In this document: piece by piece, positions 1-9,331 of the stretch
Layout of the letters: each line of letters opens with the position of its first letter
How positions within the stretch are numbered: position 1 is the stretch's first letter
NCBI GenBank assembly: GCA_044352985.1
Contig: JBILCU010000006.1
Location: 62,001-126,000 of the forward strand
DNA: 64,000 bases
Source: JADJDM01 sp044352985
GTDB taxonomy: Bacteria > Bacteroidota > Bacteroidia > B-17B0 > Aurantibacillaceae
Direction: 5' to 3'
Made by a program: the position numbers and the translations under genes
Notes under the pieces: model-generated
What the model saw: the letters and a program-made list of their open reading frames with translations, nothing else
What the model was told of the DNA's origin: nothing
Database searches by the model: none

Positions 1-1157
1 CTACGCCAACAGGATTAACTGCAGGAAGCATTACTACTTCATCAGCAACATTAAGTTGGACTGCTGCATCCAGTGCAAGCAGTTACAATATTCAATATAA
101 ACCATCCACATCAACAACATGGTTAAGTACTACATCATCAACAAATTCAAAATCTATTAGTGGCTTAACTGCTTCAACAGTTTATCAATTTCAAGTGCAG
201 ACGGTTTGTTCGTCTGGAAGCAGCGCCTATTCTACAGCAAGTTCATTTACTACCTCATCATCAGGAACAACAACGGGTTCAACGGTTACTGTTGGTAGCG
301 GAACTTCAACAACAGTAATTGCACCTTATGGAACTTATTACATGGATGAAAGAGTTCAATTTATTTTAACAAAAGCAGAATTAACAGCTGCAGGTTATAC
401 TTCAGCCAATAACATGATTAGATCTCTTGGTTTTAATGTTTCTTCTGCCGTTAACCAGGCCATGAGTGCATTTACAATTAAAATGAGACACACTGGAAAT
501 ACTTCATTTTCATCAACAAGCTTTTTAAGTGCAACCGGATTTACAACTGTTTTTACAGGAAATGTAACCGCTGTGGCTGGTTGGAATACTCATACTTTTT
601 CAGCTCCTTTTATTTATGATGGTGTGAATAATGTTTTGGTTGAAATATGTTGGAATAACAGTGCTTATATGGGTGATTCGAAAGTATTTGCTACAACTCT
701 TACTACTTATAATACACTCTATTTAAAATCAGATGTTGCAACAGGTGGTGTTTGTACTAATACTACTGGAACAAGATCAACTACTCGACCAAATATGCGA
801 TTCAATTTTTCGAGTTACTCCTCTAGTTTCTCCCCAAAATTAGCTGGTGAAATTTTGCAAGAGGAAATTACTGATCAGAATGCCGCTTTTAATGTGTTTC
901 CTAATCCGGTAAAATCAACACTTAACATTGAGTTAAACAACCTTTCAAAAGAAAGTCAAGTAGTAAAAGTTGATATTTTTAATTTATTAGGAAAAGTAAT
1001 TTATTCCAATAAACAAAAAGTGGAGCCGGGTATTCAAACTATTACCCTTGAATTAAGTGAGACCGAAACCTGGAACACATTACCTAATGGAATCTATTTT
1101 TGCACCTATGAACTTGACGGAGAAATTAAATCTTCAAAATTTGTAATTCAAAAATAA
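1..1157 (+). CDS. Secreted fibronectin-III / T9SS type A sorting-domain protein (5' truncated)
   Basis: The reading frame is already open at base 3 and runs to a TAA at 1155-1157, so the gene begins upstream of the window. The first ~70 visible codons have fibronectin type III character (a Ser/Thr-rich strand, LSWTAA, then LTASTVYQFQVQTVCSSG). A ~200-residue Ser/Thr/Asn-rich beta domain follows. The last ~80 residues form a T9SS type A C-terminal sorting domain: FNVFPNPVKSTLNIEL, a hydrophobic strand with IFNLLGKVIY, then LPNGIYFCTYELDGEIKSSK. Such domains direct outer-membrane export and surface attachment or release through the type IX system. No enzymatic domain is visible in this part; its role (adhesin or the tail of an enzyme) depends on the missing N-terminus. 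Confidence 0.85.
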   Translation, partial: TPTGLTAGSITTSSATLSWTAASSASSYNIQYKPSTSTTWLSTTSSTNSKSISGLTASTVYQFQVQTVCSSGSSAYSTASSFTTSSSGTTTGSTVTVGSGTSTTVIAPYGTYYMDERVQFILTKAELTAAGYTSANNMIRSLGFNVSSAVNQAMSAFTIKMRHTGNTSFSSTSFLSATGFTTVFTGNVTAVAGWNTHTFSAPFIYDGVNNVLVEICWNNSAYMGDSKVFATTLTTYNTLYLKSDVATGGVCTNTTGTRSTTRPNMRFNFSSYSSSFSPKLAGEILQEEITDQNAAFNVFPNPVKSTLNIELNNLSKESQVVKVDIFNLLGKVIYSNKQKVEPGIQTITLELSETETWNTLPNGIYFCTYELDGEIKSSKFVIQK

Positions 1158-1163
1158 ATTTAA

Positions 1164-1181
1164 AGGGCTTTAAAAAGCTCT
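1164..1181 (+). terminator. Weak hairpin after the T9SS protein gene
   Basis: AGGGCTT and AAGCTCT can pair (7 bp with one G-U) around a TAAA loop seven bases after the stop codon. There is no good T-run after it, so termination is only a suggestion. Confidence 0.3.
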
Positions 1182-1255
1182 ATTAAACATCAAAATCAAC
1201 GTTATTTCTTTTGGACTCAGGTTGCAGAACAAAAGCTTTGATTATTTTTGTTCTC

Positions 1256-1696
1256 ATGCAAGTTTTTTCTCACGAGTACTTTATGAAAGAGGCTTTAAAA
1301 GAAGCTCAAAAAGCCTATGATGCTGATGAAGTACCGGTTGGAGCTATTGTGGTTGCAGAAAATAAAATCATTGCACGTTCACACAACTTAACTGAAAGAC
1401 TGAATGATGTAACGGCTCATGCAGAAATGCAAGCCATTACAAGTGCCGCAAACTATTTGGGAGGAAAATACTTAACAGAATGTATACTTTATGTAACACT
1501 CGAACCTTGCGTAATGTGTGCAGGCGCATTATATTGGAGTCAGGTGTCTAGAATCGTTTATGGGGCTCATGATGAAAAACGTGGATTTTCTAAACAATCT
1601 TCTAATTTACTTCACCCAAAGACAGAAATAATTTCTGGAATTTTAGAGAACGAATGTTCTGAAATCATTAAACAATTTTTTAAAGCCAAGCGTTAA
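1256..1696 (+). CDS. tadA: tRNA-specific adenosine deaminase TadA
   Basis: Deaminates adenosine 34 to inosine in the anticodon wobble position. The zinc/catalytic signature of the cytidine-deaminase fold is complete: HAEMQA at residues 55-60 (zinc His and catalytic Glu) and EPCVMCAGA at 83-91 (two zinc Cys). The length of 146 aa is normal for bacterial TadA. A TTG upstream at 1211 would add 15 unrelated residues; the ATG at 1256 gives the usual short N-terminus ahead of EYFMKEALKEA. The stop codon overlaps the start of the next gene by one base (TAATG), so it probably heads a translationally coupled operon with the GH3-like ligase, ispD and the PolX-like gene. TadA is distinguished from other small deaminases by the PVGAIVV strand and overall spacing. 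Confidence 0.93.
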   Translation: MQVFSHEYFMKEALKEAQKAYDADEVPVGAIVVAENKIIARSHNLTERLNDVTAHAEMQAITSAANYLGGKYLTECILYVTLEPCVMCAGALYWSQVSRIVYGAHDEKRGFSKQSSNLLHPKTEIISGILENECSEIIKQFFKAKR

Positions 1697-3213
1697 TGCC
1701 TATTATTAATTCCATAGCGGCCTGGCTAATGAAAAAACGTATGCATCAAATGGAGCTGTTTATGCGCTACCCTATTGATGTACAAGAAGAATGGTTTTTT
1801 AAGTTGTTAAAAGAAGGCAAGAAAACGGAATTTGGTAAAAAGCATCAATTTGGTGAGATTAAAAATCATGAACAGTTTAAACAACAGATTCCATTACAAG
1901 ATTATGAAACATTAAAACCATATATTGAACGCTTACGCAGAGGAGAACAAAATTTATTATGGCCGGAAGAAATAAAATGGTTTGCCAAATCTAGCGGAAC
2001 AACATCTGACAAAAGTAAATTCATTCCCGTTAGTCCGCAAAGTTTAGATGGCTGTCATTATAATGGTGGAAGGGATATGGTAACGATTCATTGCGTAAAC
2101 AATCCGGAAACTAATTTATTTACAGGAAAAAACTTAGCTCTTGGAGGTAGTCATCAAACGGATTATTTTGGAGATTATCAATCCTTTCAAGGAGATGTAA
2201 GCGCTATTGTGATTCAGAATTTACCTTTATGGGCAGAGTATTTTCGTGCACCGGATATCAATATTGCATTGATAAGCAATTGGGAAGATAAATTGAAGAA
2301 AATGGTGATTGCCACCAAAGATGAAAATGTAACCAGTATTGCAGGCGTTCCTAGCTGGATGATGGTATTACTAAAAAATATTTTAAAAGAAAAAGGCGTT
2401 GAAAGCATTAAAGAAGTTTGGCCAAACCTAGAAGTTTATTTTCATGGCGGTGTTAGTTTTACTCCTTATGCAAATCAGTTTAAACAGTTGTTTGCTAATG
2501 ATAATGTTTCTTTTATTGAGCTCTATAATGCATCCGAAGGATTTTTTGGAATACAAGATCAAAAAGATAAAAAAGAATTATTATTAATGCTTGATTATGG
2601 AATTTATTACGAGTTTATTCCTATCGAAGAAAACGGAAAAACAAATCCAAAAGTTTGTTCACTCAGCGAAGTAACAATTGGTAAAATTTATGCCATGGTA
2701 ATTTCCACAACTGCCGGGCTTTGGAGATATCAATTAGGTGATACTGTTCAGTTCACTTCTTTGCAGCCTTATCGTTTCATTATTGCAGGAAGAACAAAAC
2801 ATCACATTAATGTATTTGGCGAAGAATTGATGATTCATAATGCTGAACAAGCCTTACAAGTTGCTTGCGAAAAAACACATGCACAAATTATAGAATATAC
2901 CGTTGCGCCTTTGTTTATGAATGAAAGTAGCGGTAGCCATGAATGGTTAATTGAATTTGAAAAAGAACCAACCAATAAAGAGTATTTCGTGGATGTGCTT
3001 GATAAAGAATTAAAACAGTTAAATTCAGATTATGAAGCAAAGCGATTTAATAATTACGTTATTCATTTCCCATTATTAACTGTTGTTTCAAACAATACAT
3101 TTATGAGATGGATGCAACAAAAAAATAAATTGGGCGGACAAAATAAAGTCCCTCGTTTATCCAACGAACGAAAATACATTGATGAAATAAAAAAATTTTC
3201 ACACCATGAATGA
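1696..3213 (+). CDS. GH3 auxin-responsive promoter family protein (acyl-acid amido synthetase-like)
   Basis: 505 aa belonging to the GH3 branch of the adenylate-forming (ANL) superfamily. The ATP/phosphate-binding motif SSGTTSDKSKF is at residues 99-109, and later blocks typical of the family are present: LYNASEGFFGIQ in the middle and GLWRYQLGDTVQF followed by GRTKHHINVFGEELM near residues 340-380. Plant members join amino acids to jasmonate or auxin; bacterial members are common in Bacteroidota but their substrates are unknown. It overlaps tadA by 1 base and ispD by 8, so it is co-translated with housekeeping genes. The family call is firm; the substrate cannot be inferred. Confidence 0.9.
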   Translation: MPIINSIAAWLMKKRMHQMELFMRYPIDVQEEWFFKLLKEGKKTEFGKKHQFGEIKNHEQFKQQIPLQDYETLKPYIERLRRGEQNLLWPEEIKWFAKSSGTTSDKSKFIPVSPQSLDGCHYNGGRDMVTIHCVNNPETNLFTGKNLALGGSHQTDYFGDYQSFQGDVSAIVIQNLPLWAEYFRAPDINIALISNWEDKLKKMVIATKDENVTSIAGVPSWMMVLLKNILKEKGVESIKEVWPNLEVYFHGGVSFTPYANQFKQLFANDNVSFIELYNASEGFFGIQDQKDKKELLLMLDYGIYYEFIPIEENGKTNPKVCSLSEVTIGKIYAMVISTTAGLWRYQLGDTVQFTSLQPYRFIIAGRTKHHINVFGEELMIHNAEQALQVACEKTHAQIIEYTVAPLFMNESSGSHEWLIEFEKEPTNKEYFVDVLDKELKQLNSDYEAKRFNNYVIHFPLLTVVSNNTFMRWMQQKNKLGGQNKVPRLSNERKYIDEIKKFSHHE

Positions 3214-3880
3214 GTATGTAATCATTGTGGCCGGAGGAAACGGTTCTAGAATGAATAGTGATATTCCAAAACAATATTTAAAGATTAATAATAAGCCCAT
3301 TCTTATTCACACAATTCAACGATTTTACGATTATAATTCTTCAATTAAAGTGATTTGTTGCGTACATAAAAATTATATTAAAGAAGTAAGCAACATGATG
3401 AGTCACTATTTTTCTGATAAAAAAATAATGATTACAGAAGGTGGCGAAACCCGTTTCCATTCTGTTAAGAATGGGTTAAATCAAATTAACGAAACAGAGG
3501 CATTGGTAGCTATTCACGATGCTGCTCGCCCACTTGTTTCAGTTGTTACCATTCAAAAAGCGTTTGAATCAGCAAAAAATAATGGATCAGGAATACCTGT
3601 TGTTTCAGTTAATGAATCCATTCGGCTTATTGAAAATAATAACAGTAAAGCAGTAAACAGGAACGATTATAAAATTGTGCAAACGCCTCAATGTTTTAAA
3701 ACAGGGCTTATTAAAAATGCATTTGAAGTAGAATATAATCATTCGTTTACAGATGATGCAACTGTATTTGAACACGCAGGTCACGAAGTAATTTTAACCG
3801 AAGGAAATCCGGAAAACATTAAAATTACTTTACCTAATGATTTAATCATTGCTGAATCATTGATTAAAAATAGAATATGA
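3206..3880 (+). CDS. ispD: 2-C-methyl-D-erythritol 4-phosphate cytidylyltransferase IspD
   Basis: Third step of the MEP isoprenoid pathway: couples CTP to methylerythritol phosphate. The 224-aa protein opens with the nucleotide-binding loop VAGGNGSRMNSDIPKQY (residues 8-24), containing the catalytic Arg and Lys positions of the family. It has HDAARPLV near residue 104, a conserved block lining the active site, and TDDATVFE near 181. The length matches stand-alone IspD (not the IspDF fusion). The start overlaps the end of the GH3-like gene by 8 bases and the stop overlaps the next start (ATGA), indicating translational coupling. Confidence 0.94.
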   Translation: MNEYVIIVAGGNGSRMNSDIPKQYLKINNKPILIHTIQRFYDYNSSIKVICCVHKNYIKEVSNMMSHYFSDKKIMITEGGETRFHSVKNGLNQINETEALVAIHDAARPLVSVVTIQKAFESAKNNGSGIPVVSVNESIRLIENNNSKAVNRNDYKIVQTPQCFKTGLIKNAFEVEYNHSFTDDATVFEHAGHEVILTEGNPENIKITLPNDLIIAESLIKNRI

Positions 3881-5484
3881 TTACAGAAACCATTTCAGAT
3901 ATTTTAGAGCTGACTGCAAAACTAATGGAGTTGCATCAAGAAAATCCTTTTAAGATTAAAGCCATTTCATCTGCCGCTTATCGCATTTCAAAAATGAATC
4001 TGGATTTGAGTGGTAAAACAATTGAAGAGTTAGAAACTATAGAAGGCATTGGAAAAGGAATAGCCGCTAAAATAGATGAACTTAATCAAACTGGAACCAC
4101 AAAGGAATTGCAGGTGCTTTTACAAAAAACACCCGAAGGATTAATGGATGTATTAAAAGTAAAAGGACTTGGCCCTAAAAAAGTAGCGCAGCTTTGGAAA
4201 GAATTACAGATTGAATCAGTTGGTGAATTATTGTATGCCTGCAATGAAAACAGATTAATCAAACTGAAAGGTTTTGGTGTAAAAAGCCAAGAAGAAATAA
4301 AAAAATCAGTTGAGTTTTTATTTGCAAATAAAGATAAATACCATTATGCTTACGCGGCATTTTTTGCTAATGAATTCATTCAGCCGATAAAGCAATTATT
4401 TCCAGATGCATTGATTTCATTTACCGGAGAGCTTCACCGAAAAGCAGAAGTAATTTCTGTTTTTGATTTACTTATTGAAGAACGTTATTCGGATAAAGTA
4501 ATAGAGTGGTCAAAACAGCAAGCGTATCCATTTCAAATTCATGTTGCGCCAACTAATGAATTTTACTATAATTTAGTAAAAACCTCTTCAACTGATGAAC
4601 ATCTTAACGCCATACATTTTAATGATTTAAAAACAACAAATCAGTTGTCGGAAGAAGAGGTATATCAAAATTTAAATACTGTTTATTTTCCTGCTGAACT
4701 GCGCGAAGGATTGTGGGAATCTGATTACATCAATAAATACAATAAATACGAACTTATTGAGAATACCGATTTAAAAGGTTGCCTGCACAATCATTCCACT
4801 TACAGTGATGGATTGAATAGTATTGAGGAAATGGCAAAAGCATGTGTCGATTTGGGCTTAACCTATTTTGGACTTTGCGATCATTCACAATCTGCTGTGT
4901 ATGCAAATGGCTTAAAACCTGAAACCGTTTTATTGCAGCACGAAGAGATTGATGCGCTAAATAAAAAGTTATTTCCTTTCCGTATCCTGAAGGGAATAGA
5001 GTCGGATATTTTGAGTGATGGTTCATTAGATTATGAAGAAAGTATTTTAAAACAATTTGATTTTGTAGTTGCATCAATTCATCAGGGTTTTAAAATGGAT
5101 GAAACAAAAGCAACAGATCGCATTATTAAAGCCATTGAAAATCCCTACACCAAAATTCTCGGACATCCAACGGGTAGGCTTTTGCTTTCGCGACCGGGTT
5201 ATCCCATCAATCACAAAAAAATCATAGATGCTTGTTCAGCTAATGACGTATCAATTGAATTGAATGCGCATCCTTATCGTTTAGATATTGACTGGAGATG
5301 GATACCTTATTGCATGGAAAAAAATGTAATGATTTCCATTAATCCAGATGCGCATGCCATAAGCGGAATTAGCGATATGCAATATGGTGTGTATGCTGCG
5401 CGCAAAGGCATGTTAAACAAAGAATTTTGTTTAAACGCTAAATCGCTGGAAGAATTAATAAAGTATTGGAAATTGAAAATTTAA
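3877..5484 (+). CDS. polX: PolX-family protein: HhH/polymerase-like region plus PHP phosphoesterase domain
   Basis: 535 aa. Residues ~1-150 carry the helix-hairpin-helix architecture of family X polymerases (IEGIGKGIAAKIDEL, VKGLGPKKVAQLW, LKGFGVKSQEEI). Residues ~150-290 are the nucleotidyltransferase part, and ~295-535 a PHP domain with an apparently complete metal-site set: HNHSTYSDG at ~303, CDHSQ, GIESDIL, SIHQG, ELNAHPYRLD and NPDAHA. Bacterial PolX fills gaps in base excision repair and has a PHP 3'-5' exonuclease. Here the polymerase motif usually seen as GSxRR appears as GELHR (near 182) and the expected DxD acidic pair is reduced to SVFDL. The polymerase may therefore be inactive while the PHP nuclease is kept. 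It is the last gene of the tadA operon. Confidence 0.85.
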   Translation: MITETISDILELTAKLMELHQENPFKIKAISSAAYRISKMNLDLSGKTIEELETIEGIGKGIAAKIDELNQTGTTKELQVLLQKTPEGLMDVLKVKGLGPKKVAQLWKELQIESVGELLYACNENRLIKLKGFGVKSQEEIKKSVEFLFANKDKYHYAYAAFFANEFIQPIKQLFPDALISFTGELHRKAEVISVFDLLIEERYSDKVIEWSKQQAYPFQIHVAPTNEFYYNLVKTSSTDEHLNAIHFNDLKTTNQLSEEEVYQNLNTVYFPAELREGLWESDYINKYNKYELIENTDLKGCLHNHSTYSDGLNSIEEMAKACVDLGLTYFGLCDHSQSAVYANGLKPETVLLQHEEIDALNKKLFPFRILKGIESDILSDGSLDYEESILKQFDFVVASIHQGFKMDETKATDRIIKAIENPYTKILGHPTGRLLLSRPGYPINHKKIIDACSANDVSIELNAHPYRLDIDWRWIPYCMEKNVMISINPDAHAISGISDMQYGVYAARKGMLNKEFCLNAKSLEELIKYWKLKI

Positions 5485-5502
5485 GTTTAGAGTAAACAAG
5501 AA

Positions 5503-6951
5503 TTATTCTTTGATAAACTTATTAAAATATCTCTTACCGCTTATGTCGCTAATCTCAATAAAATATATGCCTTTATCTAATTGATTAAGTGAAACTTTAC
5601 TAAGATCATTTTTAATCACTATAGCTTTTCCTTCAATGTTTCTAATTATTAATTTAGTTATTTTTTGATGATTTAAAAGTTTTACATTCAATTCACTTCC
5701 TGCCGGATTCGGATAAACAATTAAATCGTTTGATAAATTAGCTAAAGAACTTAAACCTACAGTATTTATGCTTTGAACATCCAGACTTATTTCATAAAAA
5801 TTTACATCGTTTACGTTGTATGAATCCCAATATGCAATTTTTAAAAAATGATTTCCAATTTGAGTTGGATTATACACTACGTTTATTCTTAAACTCGAAG
5901 GTAAAGTATCAACAGTAAATGTCATCCCATCAGGTGCCGAAATAACACTCATAAAAGCGCTATCAGTGGATTCCATTGCGTTTATAAAAACAGTCCATGT
6001 TGCAAAATTGCTTACTACAATCATAGTATCACAAATGCTATCGTAAGCAGTTGCAGGTATATTTAATGAATCAGATACATCGAAAAAATAAGACTGATAA
6101 TCTAAAAAATCAACACCATCATTTAATCCGTAAGGTCCATCATATAAGTAGCCTGATGAATCTGAACGAGTAATCTGGGCATAGTTGATTCCGTTTGCAA
6201 CATTAACTCCCGTGGTAGAGGCAACGCCGCCAAACCCATTTACACCTTGGGAAGCATTCCCTGTTGTCCACTGCATGTCGCCATAACAAAAAGCAACATT
6301 GTTGTTGTTTGGAATTATTGGATCCGTTCCATCAGAAATAATTAACTGAAAAGTGTTTTTTTTATCTGCTTGATTAGAGAAATAACCAACACTATCCCAT
6401 TTAACAATCATGTAGTGATCCGTTATTTTATAATAAACTAAACCGCTACCCGTATTTCTAGTGTCAACATCAGCCCAAAAAGGTGCAATCATATTAAATG
6501 TCGTATTAGGAAATCCTGTTGATGAAAATGTACTGTAAGGTGAAGTAAAAGAAATATTACCGTTATTATTTATATAAACAGTGTCAAAACTGTTTCCGTA
6601 AAAATTAAATATAAAAGGTAGAGCTTTTGGGCCTGTTGAAGCATCATCGTTTCTGTACCCGTTTGTTAAAGAATAACCGCTAAACTCTGCAACTCTAAAA
6701 GTAGTATCTAAAGGAACTAAACAATTGCAGGGTAATATCCCAAAACTATCCAACTGATGGATATTAGGTTTAATTTTTTCTGAAATTCCGTTTATGCTTT
6801 TATTTGGAAAACGATAAACCGCAGTTGGGTCTAATTTACCAAGCACTTTTAATTCGTCATATGCTTCAGGTGAAATAGATATGTAATTTTGACTTACTAA
6901 ATAAAAGCCAAATAATTGCATGCTAAATAAGAGAACTAGTTTCTTAATCAT
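5503..6951 (-). CDS. T9SS-secreted protein with nidogen-like domain
   Basis: 482 aa with a signal peptide (KKLVLLFSMQLFGFYLVSQ). From about residue 95 to 290 the pattern FNFYGNSFDTVYINNNG, then ISFTSPYS, MIAPFWADVDTR and QLIISDG resembles the NIDO (nidogen) extracellular domain; VAFCYGDMQWTTGN follows, as in other bacterial NIDO proteins. The C-terminus is a T9SS type A sorting domain (LIVYPNPAGSELNVKL ... KGIYFIEISD ... NKFIKE). It is presumably exported and surface-anchored, with an adhesion or matrix role by analogy only. It is convergent with the PolX gene, leaving 18 bases between stops. Confidence 0.85.
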   Translation of the reverse strand: MIKKLVLLFSMQLFGFYLVSQNYISISPEAYDELKVLGKLDPTAVYRFPNKSINGISEKIKPNIHQLDSFGILPCNCLVPLDTTFRVAEFSGYSLTNGYRNDDASTGPKALPFIFNFYGNSFDTVYINNNGNISFTSPYSTFSSTGFPNTTFNMIAPFWADVDTRNTGSGLVYYKITDHYMIVKWDSVGYFSNQADKKNTFQLIISDGTDPIIPNNNNVAFCYGDMQWTTGNASQGVNGFGGVASTTGVNVANGINYAQITRSDSSGYLYDGPYGLNDGVDFLDYQSYFFDVSDSLNIPATAYDSICDTMIVVSNFATWTVFINAMESTDSAFMSVISAPDGMTFTVDTLPSSLRINVVYNPTQIGNHFLKIAYWDSYNVNDVNFYEISLDVQSINTVGLSSLANLSNDLIVYPNPAGSELNVKLLNHQKITKLIIRNIEGKAIVIKNDLSKVSLNQLDKGIYFIEISDISGKRYFNKFIKE

Positions 6952-7159
6952 AAAAACAAATTTTATGCAAGTTAAACTATTTTCTTAAACTAATCAAAAC
7001 TTGTAATGAATCAGTTTGGGCAAACAAATAAAAATTAATTTAGTAACTGTTTAATTTTAATTAAAAAGTGACATGTTAATTTATGAGGTTCTCATGAATC
7101 ATAACGATAATAAAAATTAAGTTTAATCAGATTATTAGTTTTTTATTCTAATAAAATTT

Positions 7160-8386
7160 ATGAGTCAAACAGAAATAAAAGCATTAGTATTAAAACTTAT
7201 ATCTTATTCCTCATCCTTTAATTATTGTTCCATACATTATTCAAACAATCATCCTTCAAAATATCAATTAATTGCGGCTTTTGGCGCTAAAGACATCATT
7301 TATGAATTGGATGAATTAGAAGCAAAACACGGCTCATGGATGTTTGGTTATGTTAGTTATGATTTAAAAAATCAATTCGAACAACTGCACTCCACAAATA
7401 ACAACTCGCATCAATTAAACGATTCTTGTTTTTTTATTCCTGAAATTGTAGTTATGGTTAAAGATAATACTTTAACTATTTCTCCCGTTGAAAGAGAACA
7501 AGAACTAATACAATTCCTAAATTCTTTAACTGATCAACCGAAAAAAAGCACACCGATTTTTCTTCAACCATCAACAACAAAACAAGACTACCTAAAAGCT
7601 GTTCATCAATTAAAACAGCACATTCAGCAAGGAGATATTTACGAAGTAAATTATTGTATGCAGTATTTTAGTGAGAACGCAGAAATTAATGCAGAAGATC
7701 TTTTTTTACAATTAAACTCAATATCCGAAGCTCCTTTTGCTTGCTACACAAAACTAGATGAACATGTACTTATTTCATCAAGCCCTGAGCGTTTTATATG
7801 TAAGCAAGATGAAATAGTATTTACTCAACCCATAAAAGGAACTGCTCCAAGAGGAAAAAGTGTTGCAGAGGATGAATTAAATAAAAACGCATTACGTGAA
7901 AACGAAAAAGAAATCAATGAAAACGTAATGATTGTAGATGTTTCAAGAAATGATTTGTCTCGAATTGCAAAAAAAGGTACTGTAAGCGTGAGCGAATTGT
8001 TTGATGTAAAAACGTATAAGCAAGTTCATCAAATGGAGTCTACTGTTACATGTGAAATAGATCCGAATACAACTATCAAAACTATTTTTAAAGCCACTTT
8101 TCCTCCTGCTTCTATGACTGGTGCACCAAAGATAAGAGCAATGCAATTAATTGATCAATACGAAAATTTTAGGAGAGGCGCTTATTCTGGAAGTATAGGA
8201 TTTATTGACCCTAAAGGTAATTTTGATTTTAATGTTGTTATTCGAAGTATAGTTTACAATTCTAAAAACAAATTCTTAAGCTATGCTGTTGGAAGCGCTA
8301 TAACTGCAAAGTGCGATCCGGAAAAAGAATACGAAGAATGTTTGCTGAAGGCATCTGCGATGAAAAAAGTACTTTCTAAACAATAA
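7160..8386 (+). CDS. pabB: Aminodeoxychorismate synthase component I PabB
   Basis: 408-aa chorismate-utilising enzyme. It shows HIQQGDIYEVNYCMQYF, SSSPERFI, PIKGTAPRG, VDVSRNDLSRIA, FPPASMTGAPKIRAM and the final GAYSGSIGF / YAVGSAIT blocks. The PIKGT lysine, the nucleophile that distinguishes PabB from TrpE, is present, so p-aminobenzoate (folate) synthesis is favoured over tryptophan. The protein lacks the full-length N-terminal domain of E. coli PabB, as is common in Bacteroidota. Neither pabA nor pabC is adjacent. There is 208 bp of AT-rich spacer upstream with no convincing -33/-7 pair. Confidence 0.88.
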   Translation: MSQTEIKALVLKLISYSSSFNYCSIHYSNNHPSKYQLIAAFGAKDIIYELDELEAKHGSWMFGYVSYDLKNQFEQLHSTNNNSHQLNDSCFFIPEIVVMVKDNTLTISPVEREQELIQFLNSLTDQPKKSTPIFLQPSTTKQDYLKAVHQLKQHIQQGDIYEVNYCMQYFSENAEINAEDLFLQLNSISEAPFACYTKLDEHVLISSSPERFICKQDEIVFTQPIKGTAPRGKSVAEDELNKNALRENEKEINENVMIVDVSRNDLSRIAKKGTVSVSELFDVKTYKQVHQMESTVTCEIDPNTTIKTIFKATFPPASMTGAPKIRAMQLIDQYENFRRGAYSGSIGFIDPKGNFDFNVVIRSIVYNSKNKFLSYAVGSAITAKCDPEKEYEECLLKASAMKKVLSKQ

Positions 8387-8403
8387 CAGCCTCTGTTGCA
8401 CTA

Positions 8404-8434
8404 TTTGAACTTTGAAACGAAACTACTATATTTA
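8404..8434 (+). promoter_or_regulatory. Bacteroidota-type promoter for the ALDH-like gene
   Basis: TTTG (8404-8407), a 19-base spacer, then TATATTTA (8427-8434), matching the -33 TTTG / -7 TAnnTTTG arrangement except for the last base. The predicted transcription start is only a few bases before the ATG at 8443. Confidence 0.5.
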
Positions 8435-8442
8435 CGATAGTT

Positions 8443-9324
8443 ATGAGCAGAATAGAAGTATTAAAAACCTATAAATTGTTTATCGGTGGGCAATTTCCCA
8501 GAACCGAAAGCGGAAGATATTATTCAATTATGAACGCTAAAAAAGAGACAATTGCAAACGTTTGTTTGAGCAGCAGAAAAGATTTTAGAAACGCAGTTGT
8601 TGCAGCAAGAGCAGCGCAAAGCGGATGGAACGAAAAGGCAGCGTTTAATCGCGGTCAAATTCTATACCGTATGGCAGAAATGCTGGAAGGCCGTAAAGAT
8701 CAATTCGTAAAAGAATTACAACAACAAGGTGTTGCAAAAAAATTAGCAGAACAAGAAGTAGCTTTAGCTATTGATCGGTTGGTATATTACGCGGGATGGT
8801 GCGATAAATTTCAGCAGTTGTTTAGCTCAGTCAATCCTGTTGCCTCATCTCATTTTAATTTTTCAGTTCCTGAGCCAATGGGAGTTGTAGCTATTATTGC
8901 TGATGAAAACACTTCGCTTATCGGTTTTGTTTCTGTTGTAGCTCCAGTTATAGCAGGAGGCAATACTTGTGTGGTTTTAACAAGCGAGGGCAAGCCGTTA
9001 TCAGCAATTACTTTTGCTGAGGTTATGGCAACAAGTGATGTGCCTGCCGGCATCGTAAATGTATTAACCGGTAATGCAAAAGAATTACACACTCATTTTT
9101 CTTCACATATGGATGTAAATGCAATTATTTATTGCAGAAACAACGCACAAGAGAAAAAAGTAATTTCAGAAAACGCTTCTTTAAATGTAAAACGAACGTT
9201 TTTTTGGAACAAAGACTGGATGAAGGAAGATCAGCAAAACCCTTATTTTATTATTGATTTACAGGAAATCAAAACCACCTGGCACCCTATCGAGAAAATC
9301 GGAACAGGCGGCGCTAAATATTAA
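8443..9324 (+). CDS. Aldehyde dehydrogenase-like protein lacking the catalytic domain
   Basis: 293 aa, against ~480 for a full aldehyde dehydrogenase. The N-terminus is family-like: KLFIGGQFPRTESGR, then VVAARAAQSGWNEKAAFNRG and QILYRMAEMLEGRKDQF. There is a Rossmann portion with EPMGVVAIIAD, GFVSVVAPVIAGGNTCVVL and VPAGIVNVLTG. After residue ~225 the usual GSTxxG turn, the LELGGK glutamate block and the GQxC catalytic cysteine are absent; the chain ends with an unrelated tail, HPIEKIGTGGAKY. It is therefore probably a non-catalytic partner or an NAD-binding remnant. The reading frame is intact and a promoter is visible, so it does not look like a fresh pseudogene. No second ALDH gene is adjacent. 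Confidence 0.75.
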   Translation: MSRIEVLKTYKLFIGGQFPRTESGRYYSIMNAKKETIANVCLSSRKDFRNAVVAARAAQSGWNEKAAFNRGQILYRMAEMLEGRKDQFVKELQQQGVAKKLAEQEVALAIDRLVYYAGWCDKFQQLFSSVNPVASSHFNFSVPEPMGVVAIIADENTSLIGFVSVVAPVIAGGNTCVVLTSEGKPLSAITFAEVMATSDVPAGIVNVLTGNAKELHTHFSSHMDVNAIIYCRNNAQEKKVISENASLNVKRTFFWNKDWMKEDQQNPYFIIDLQEIKTTWHPIEKIGTGGAKY

Positions 9325-9331
9325 TGGTATT

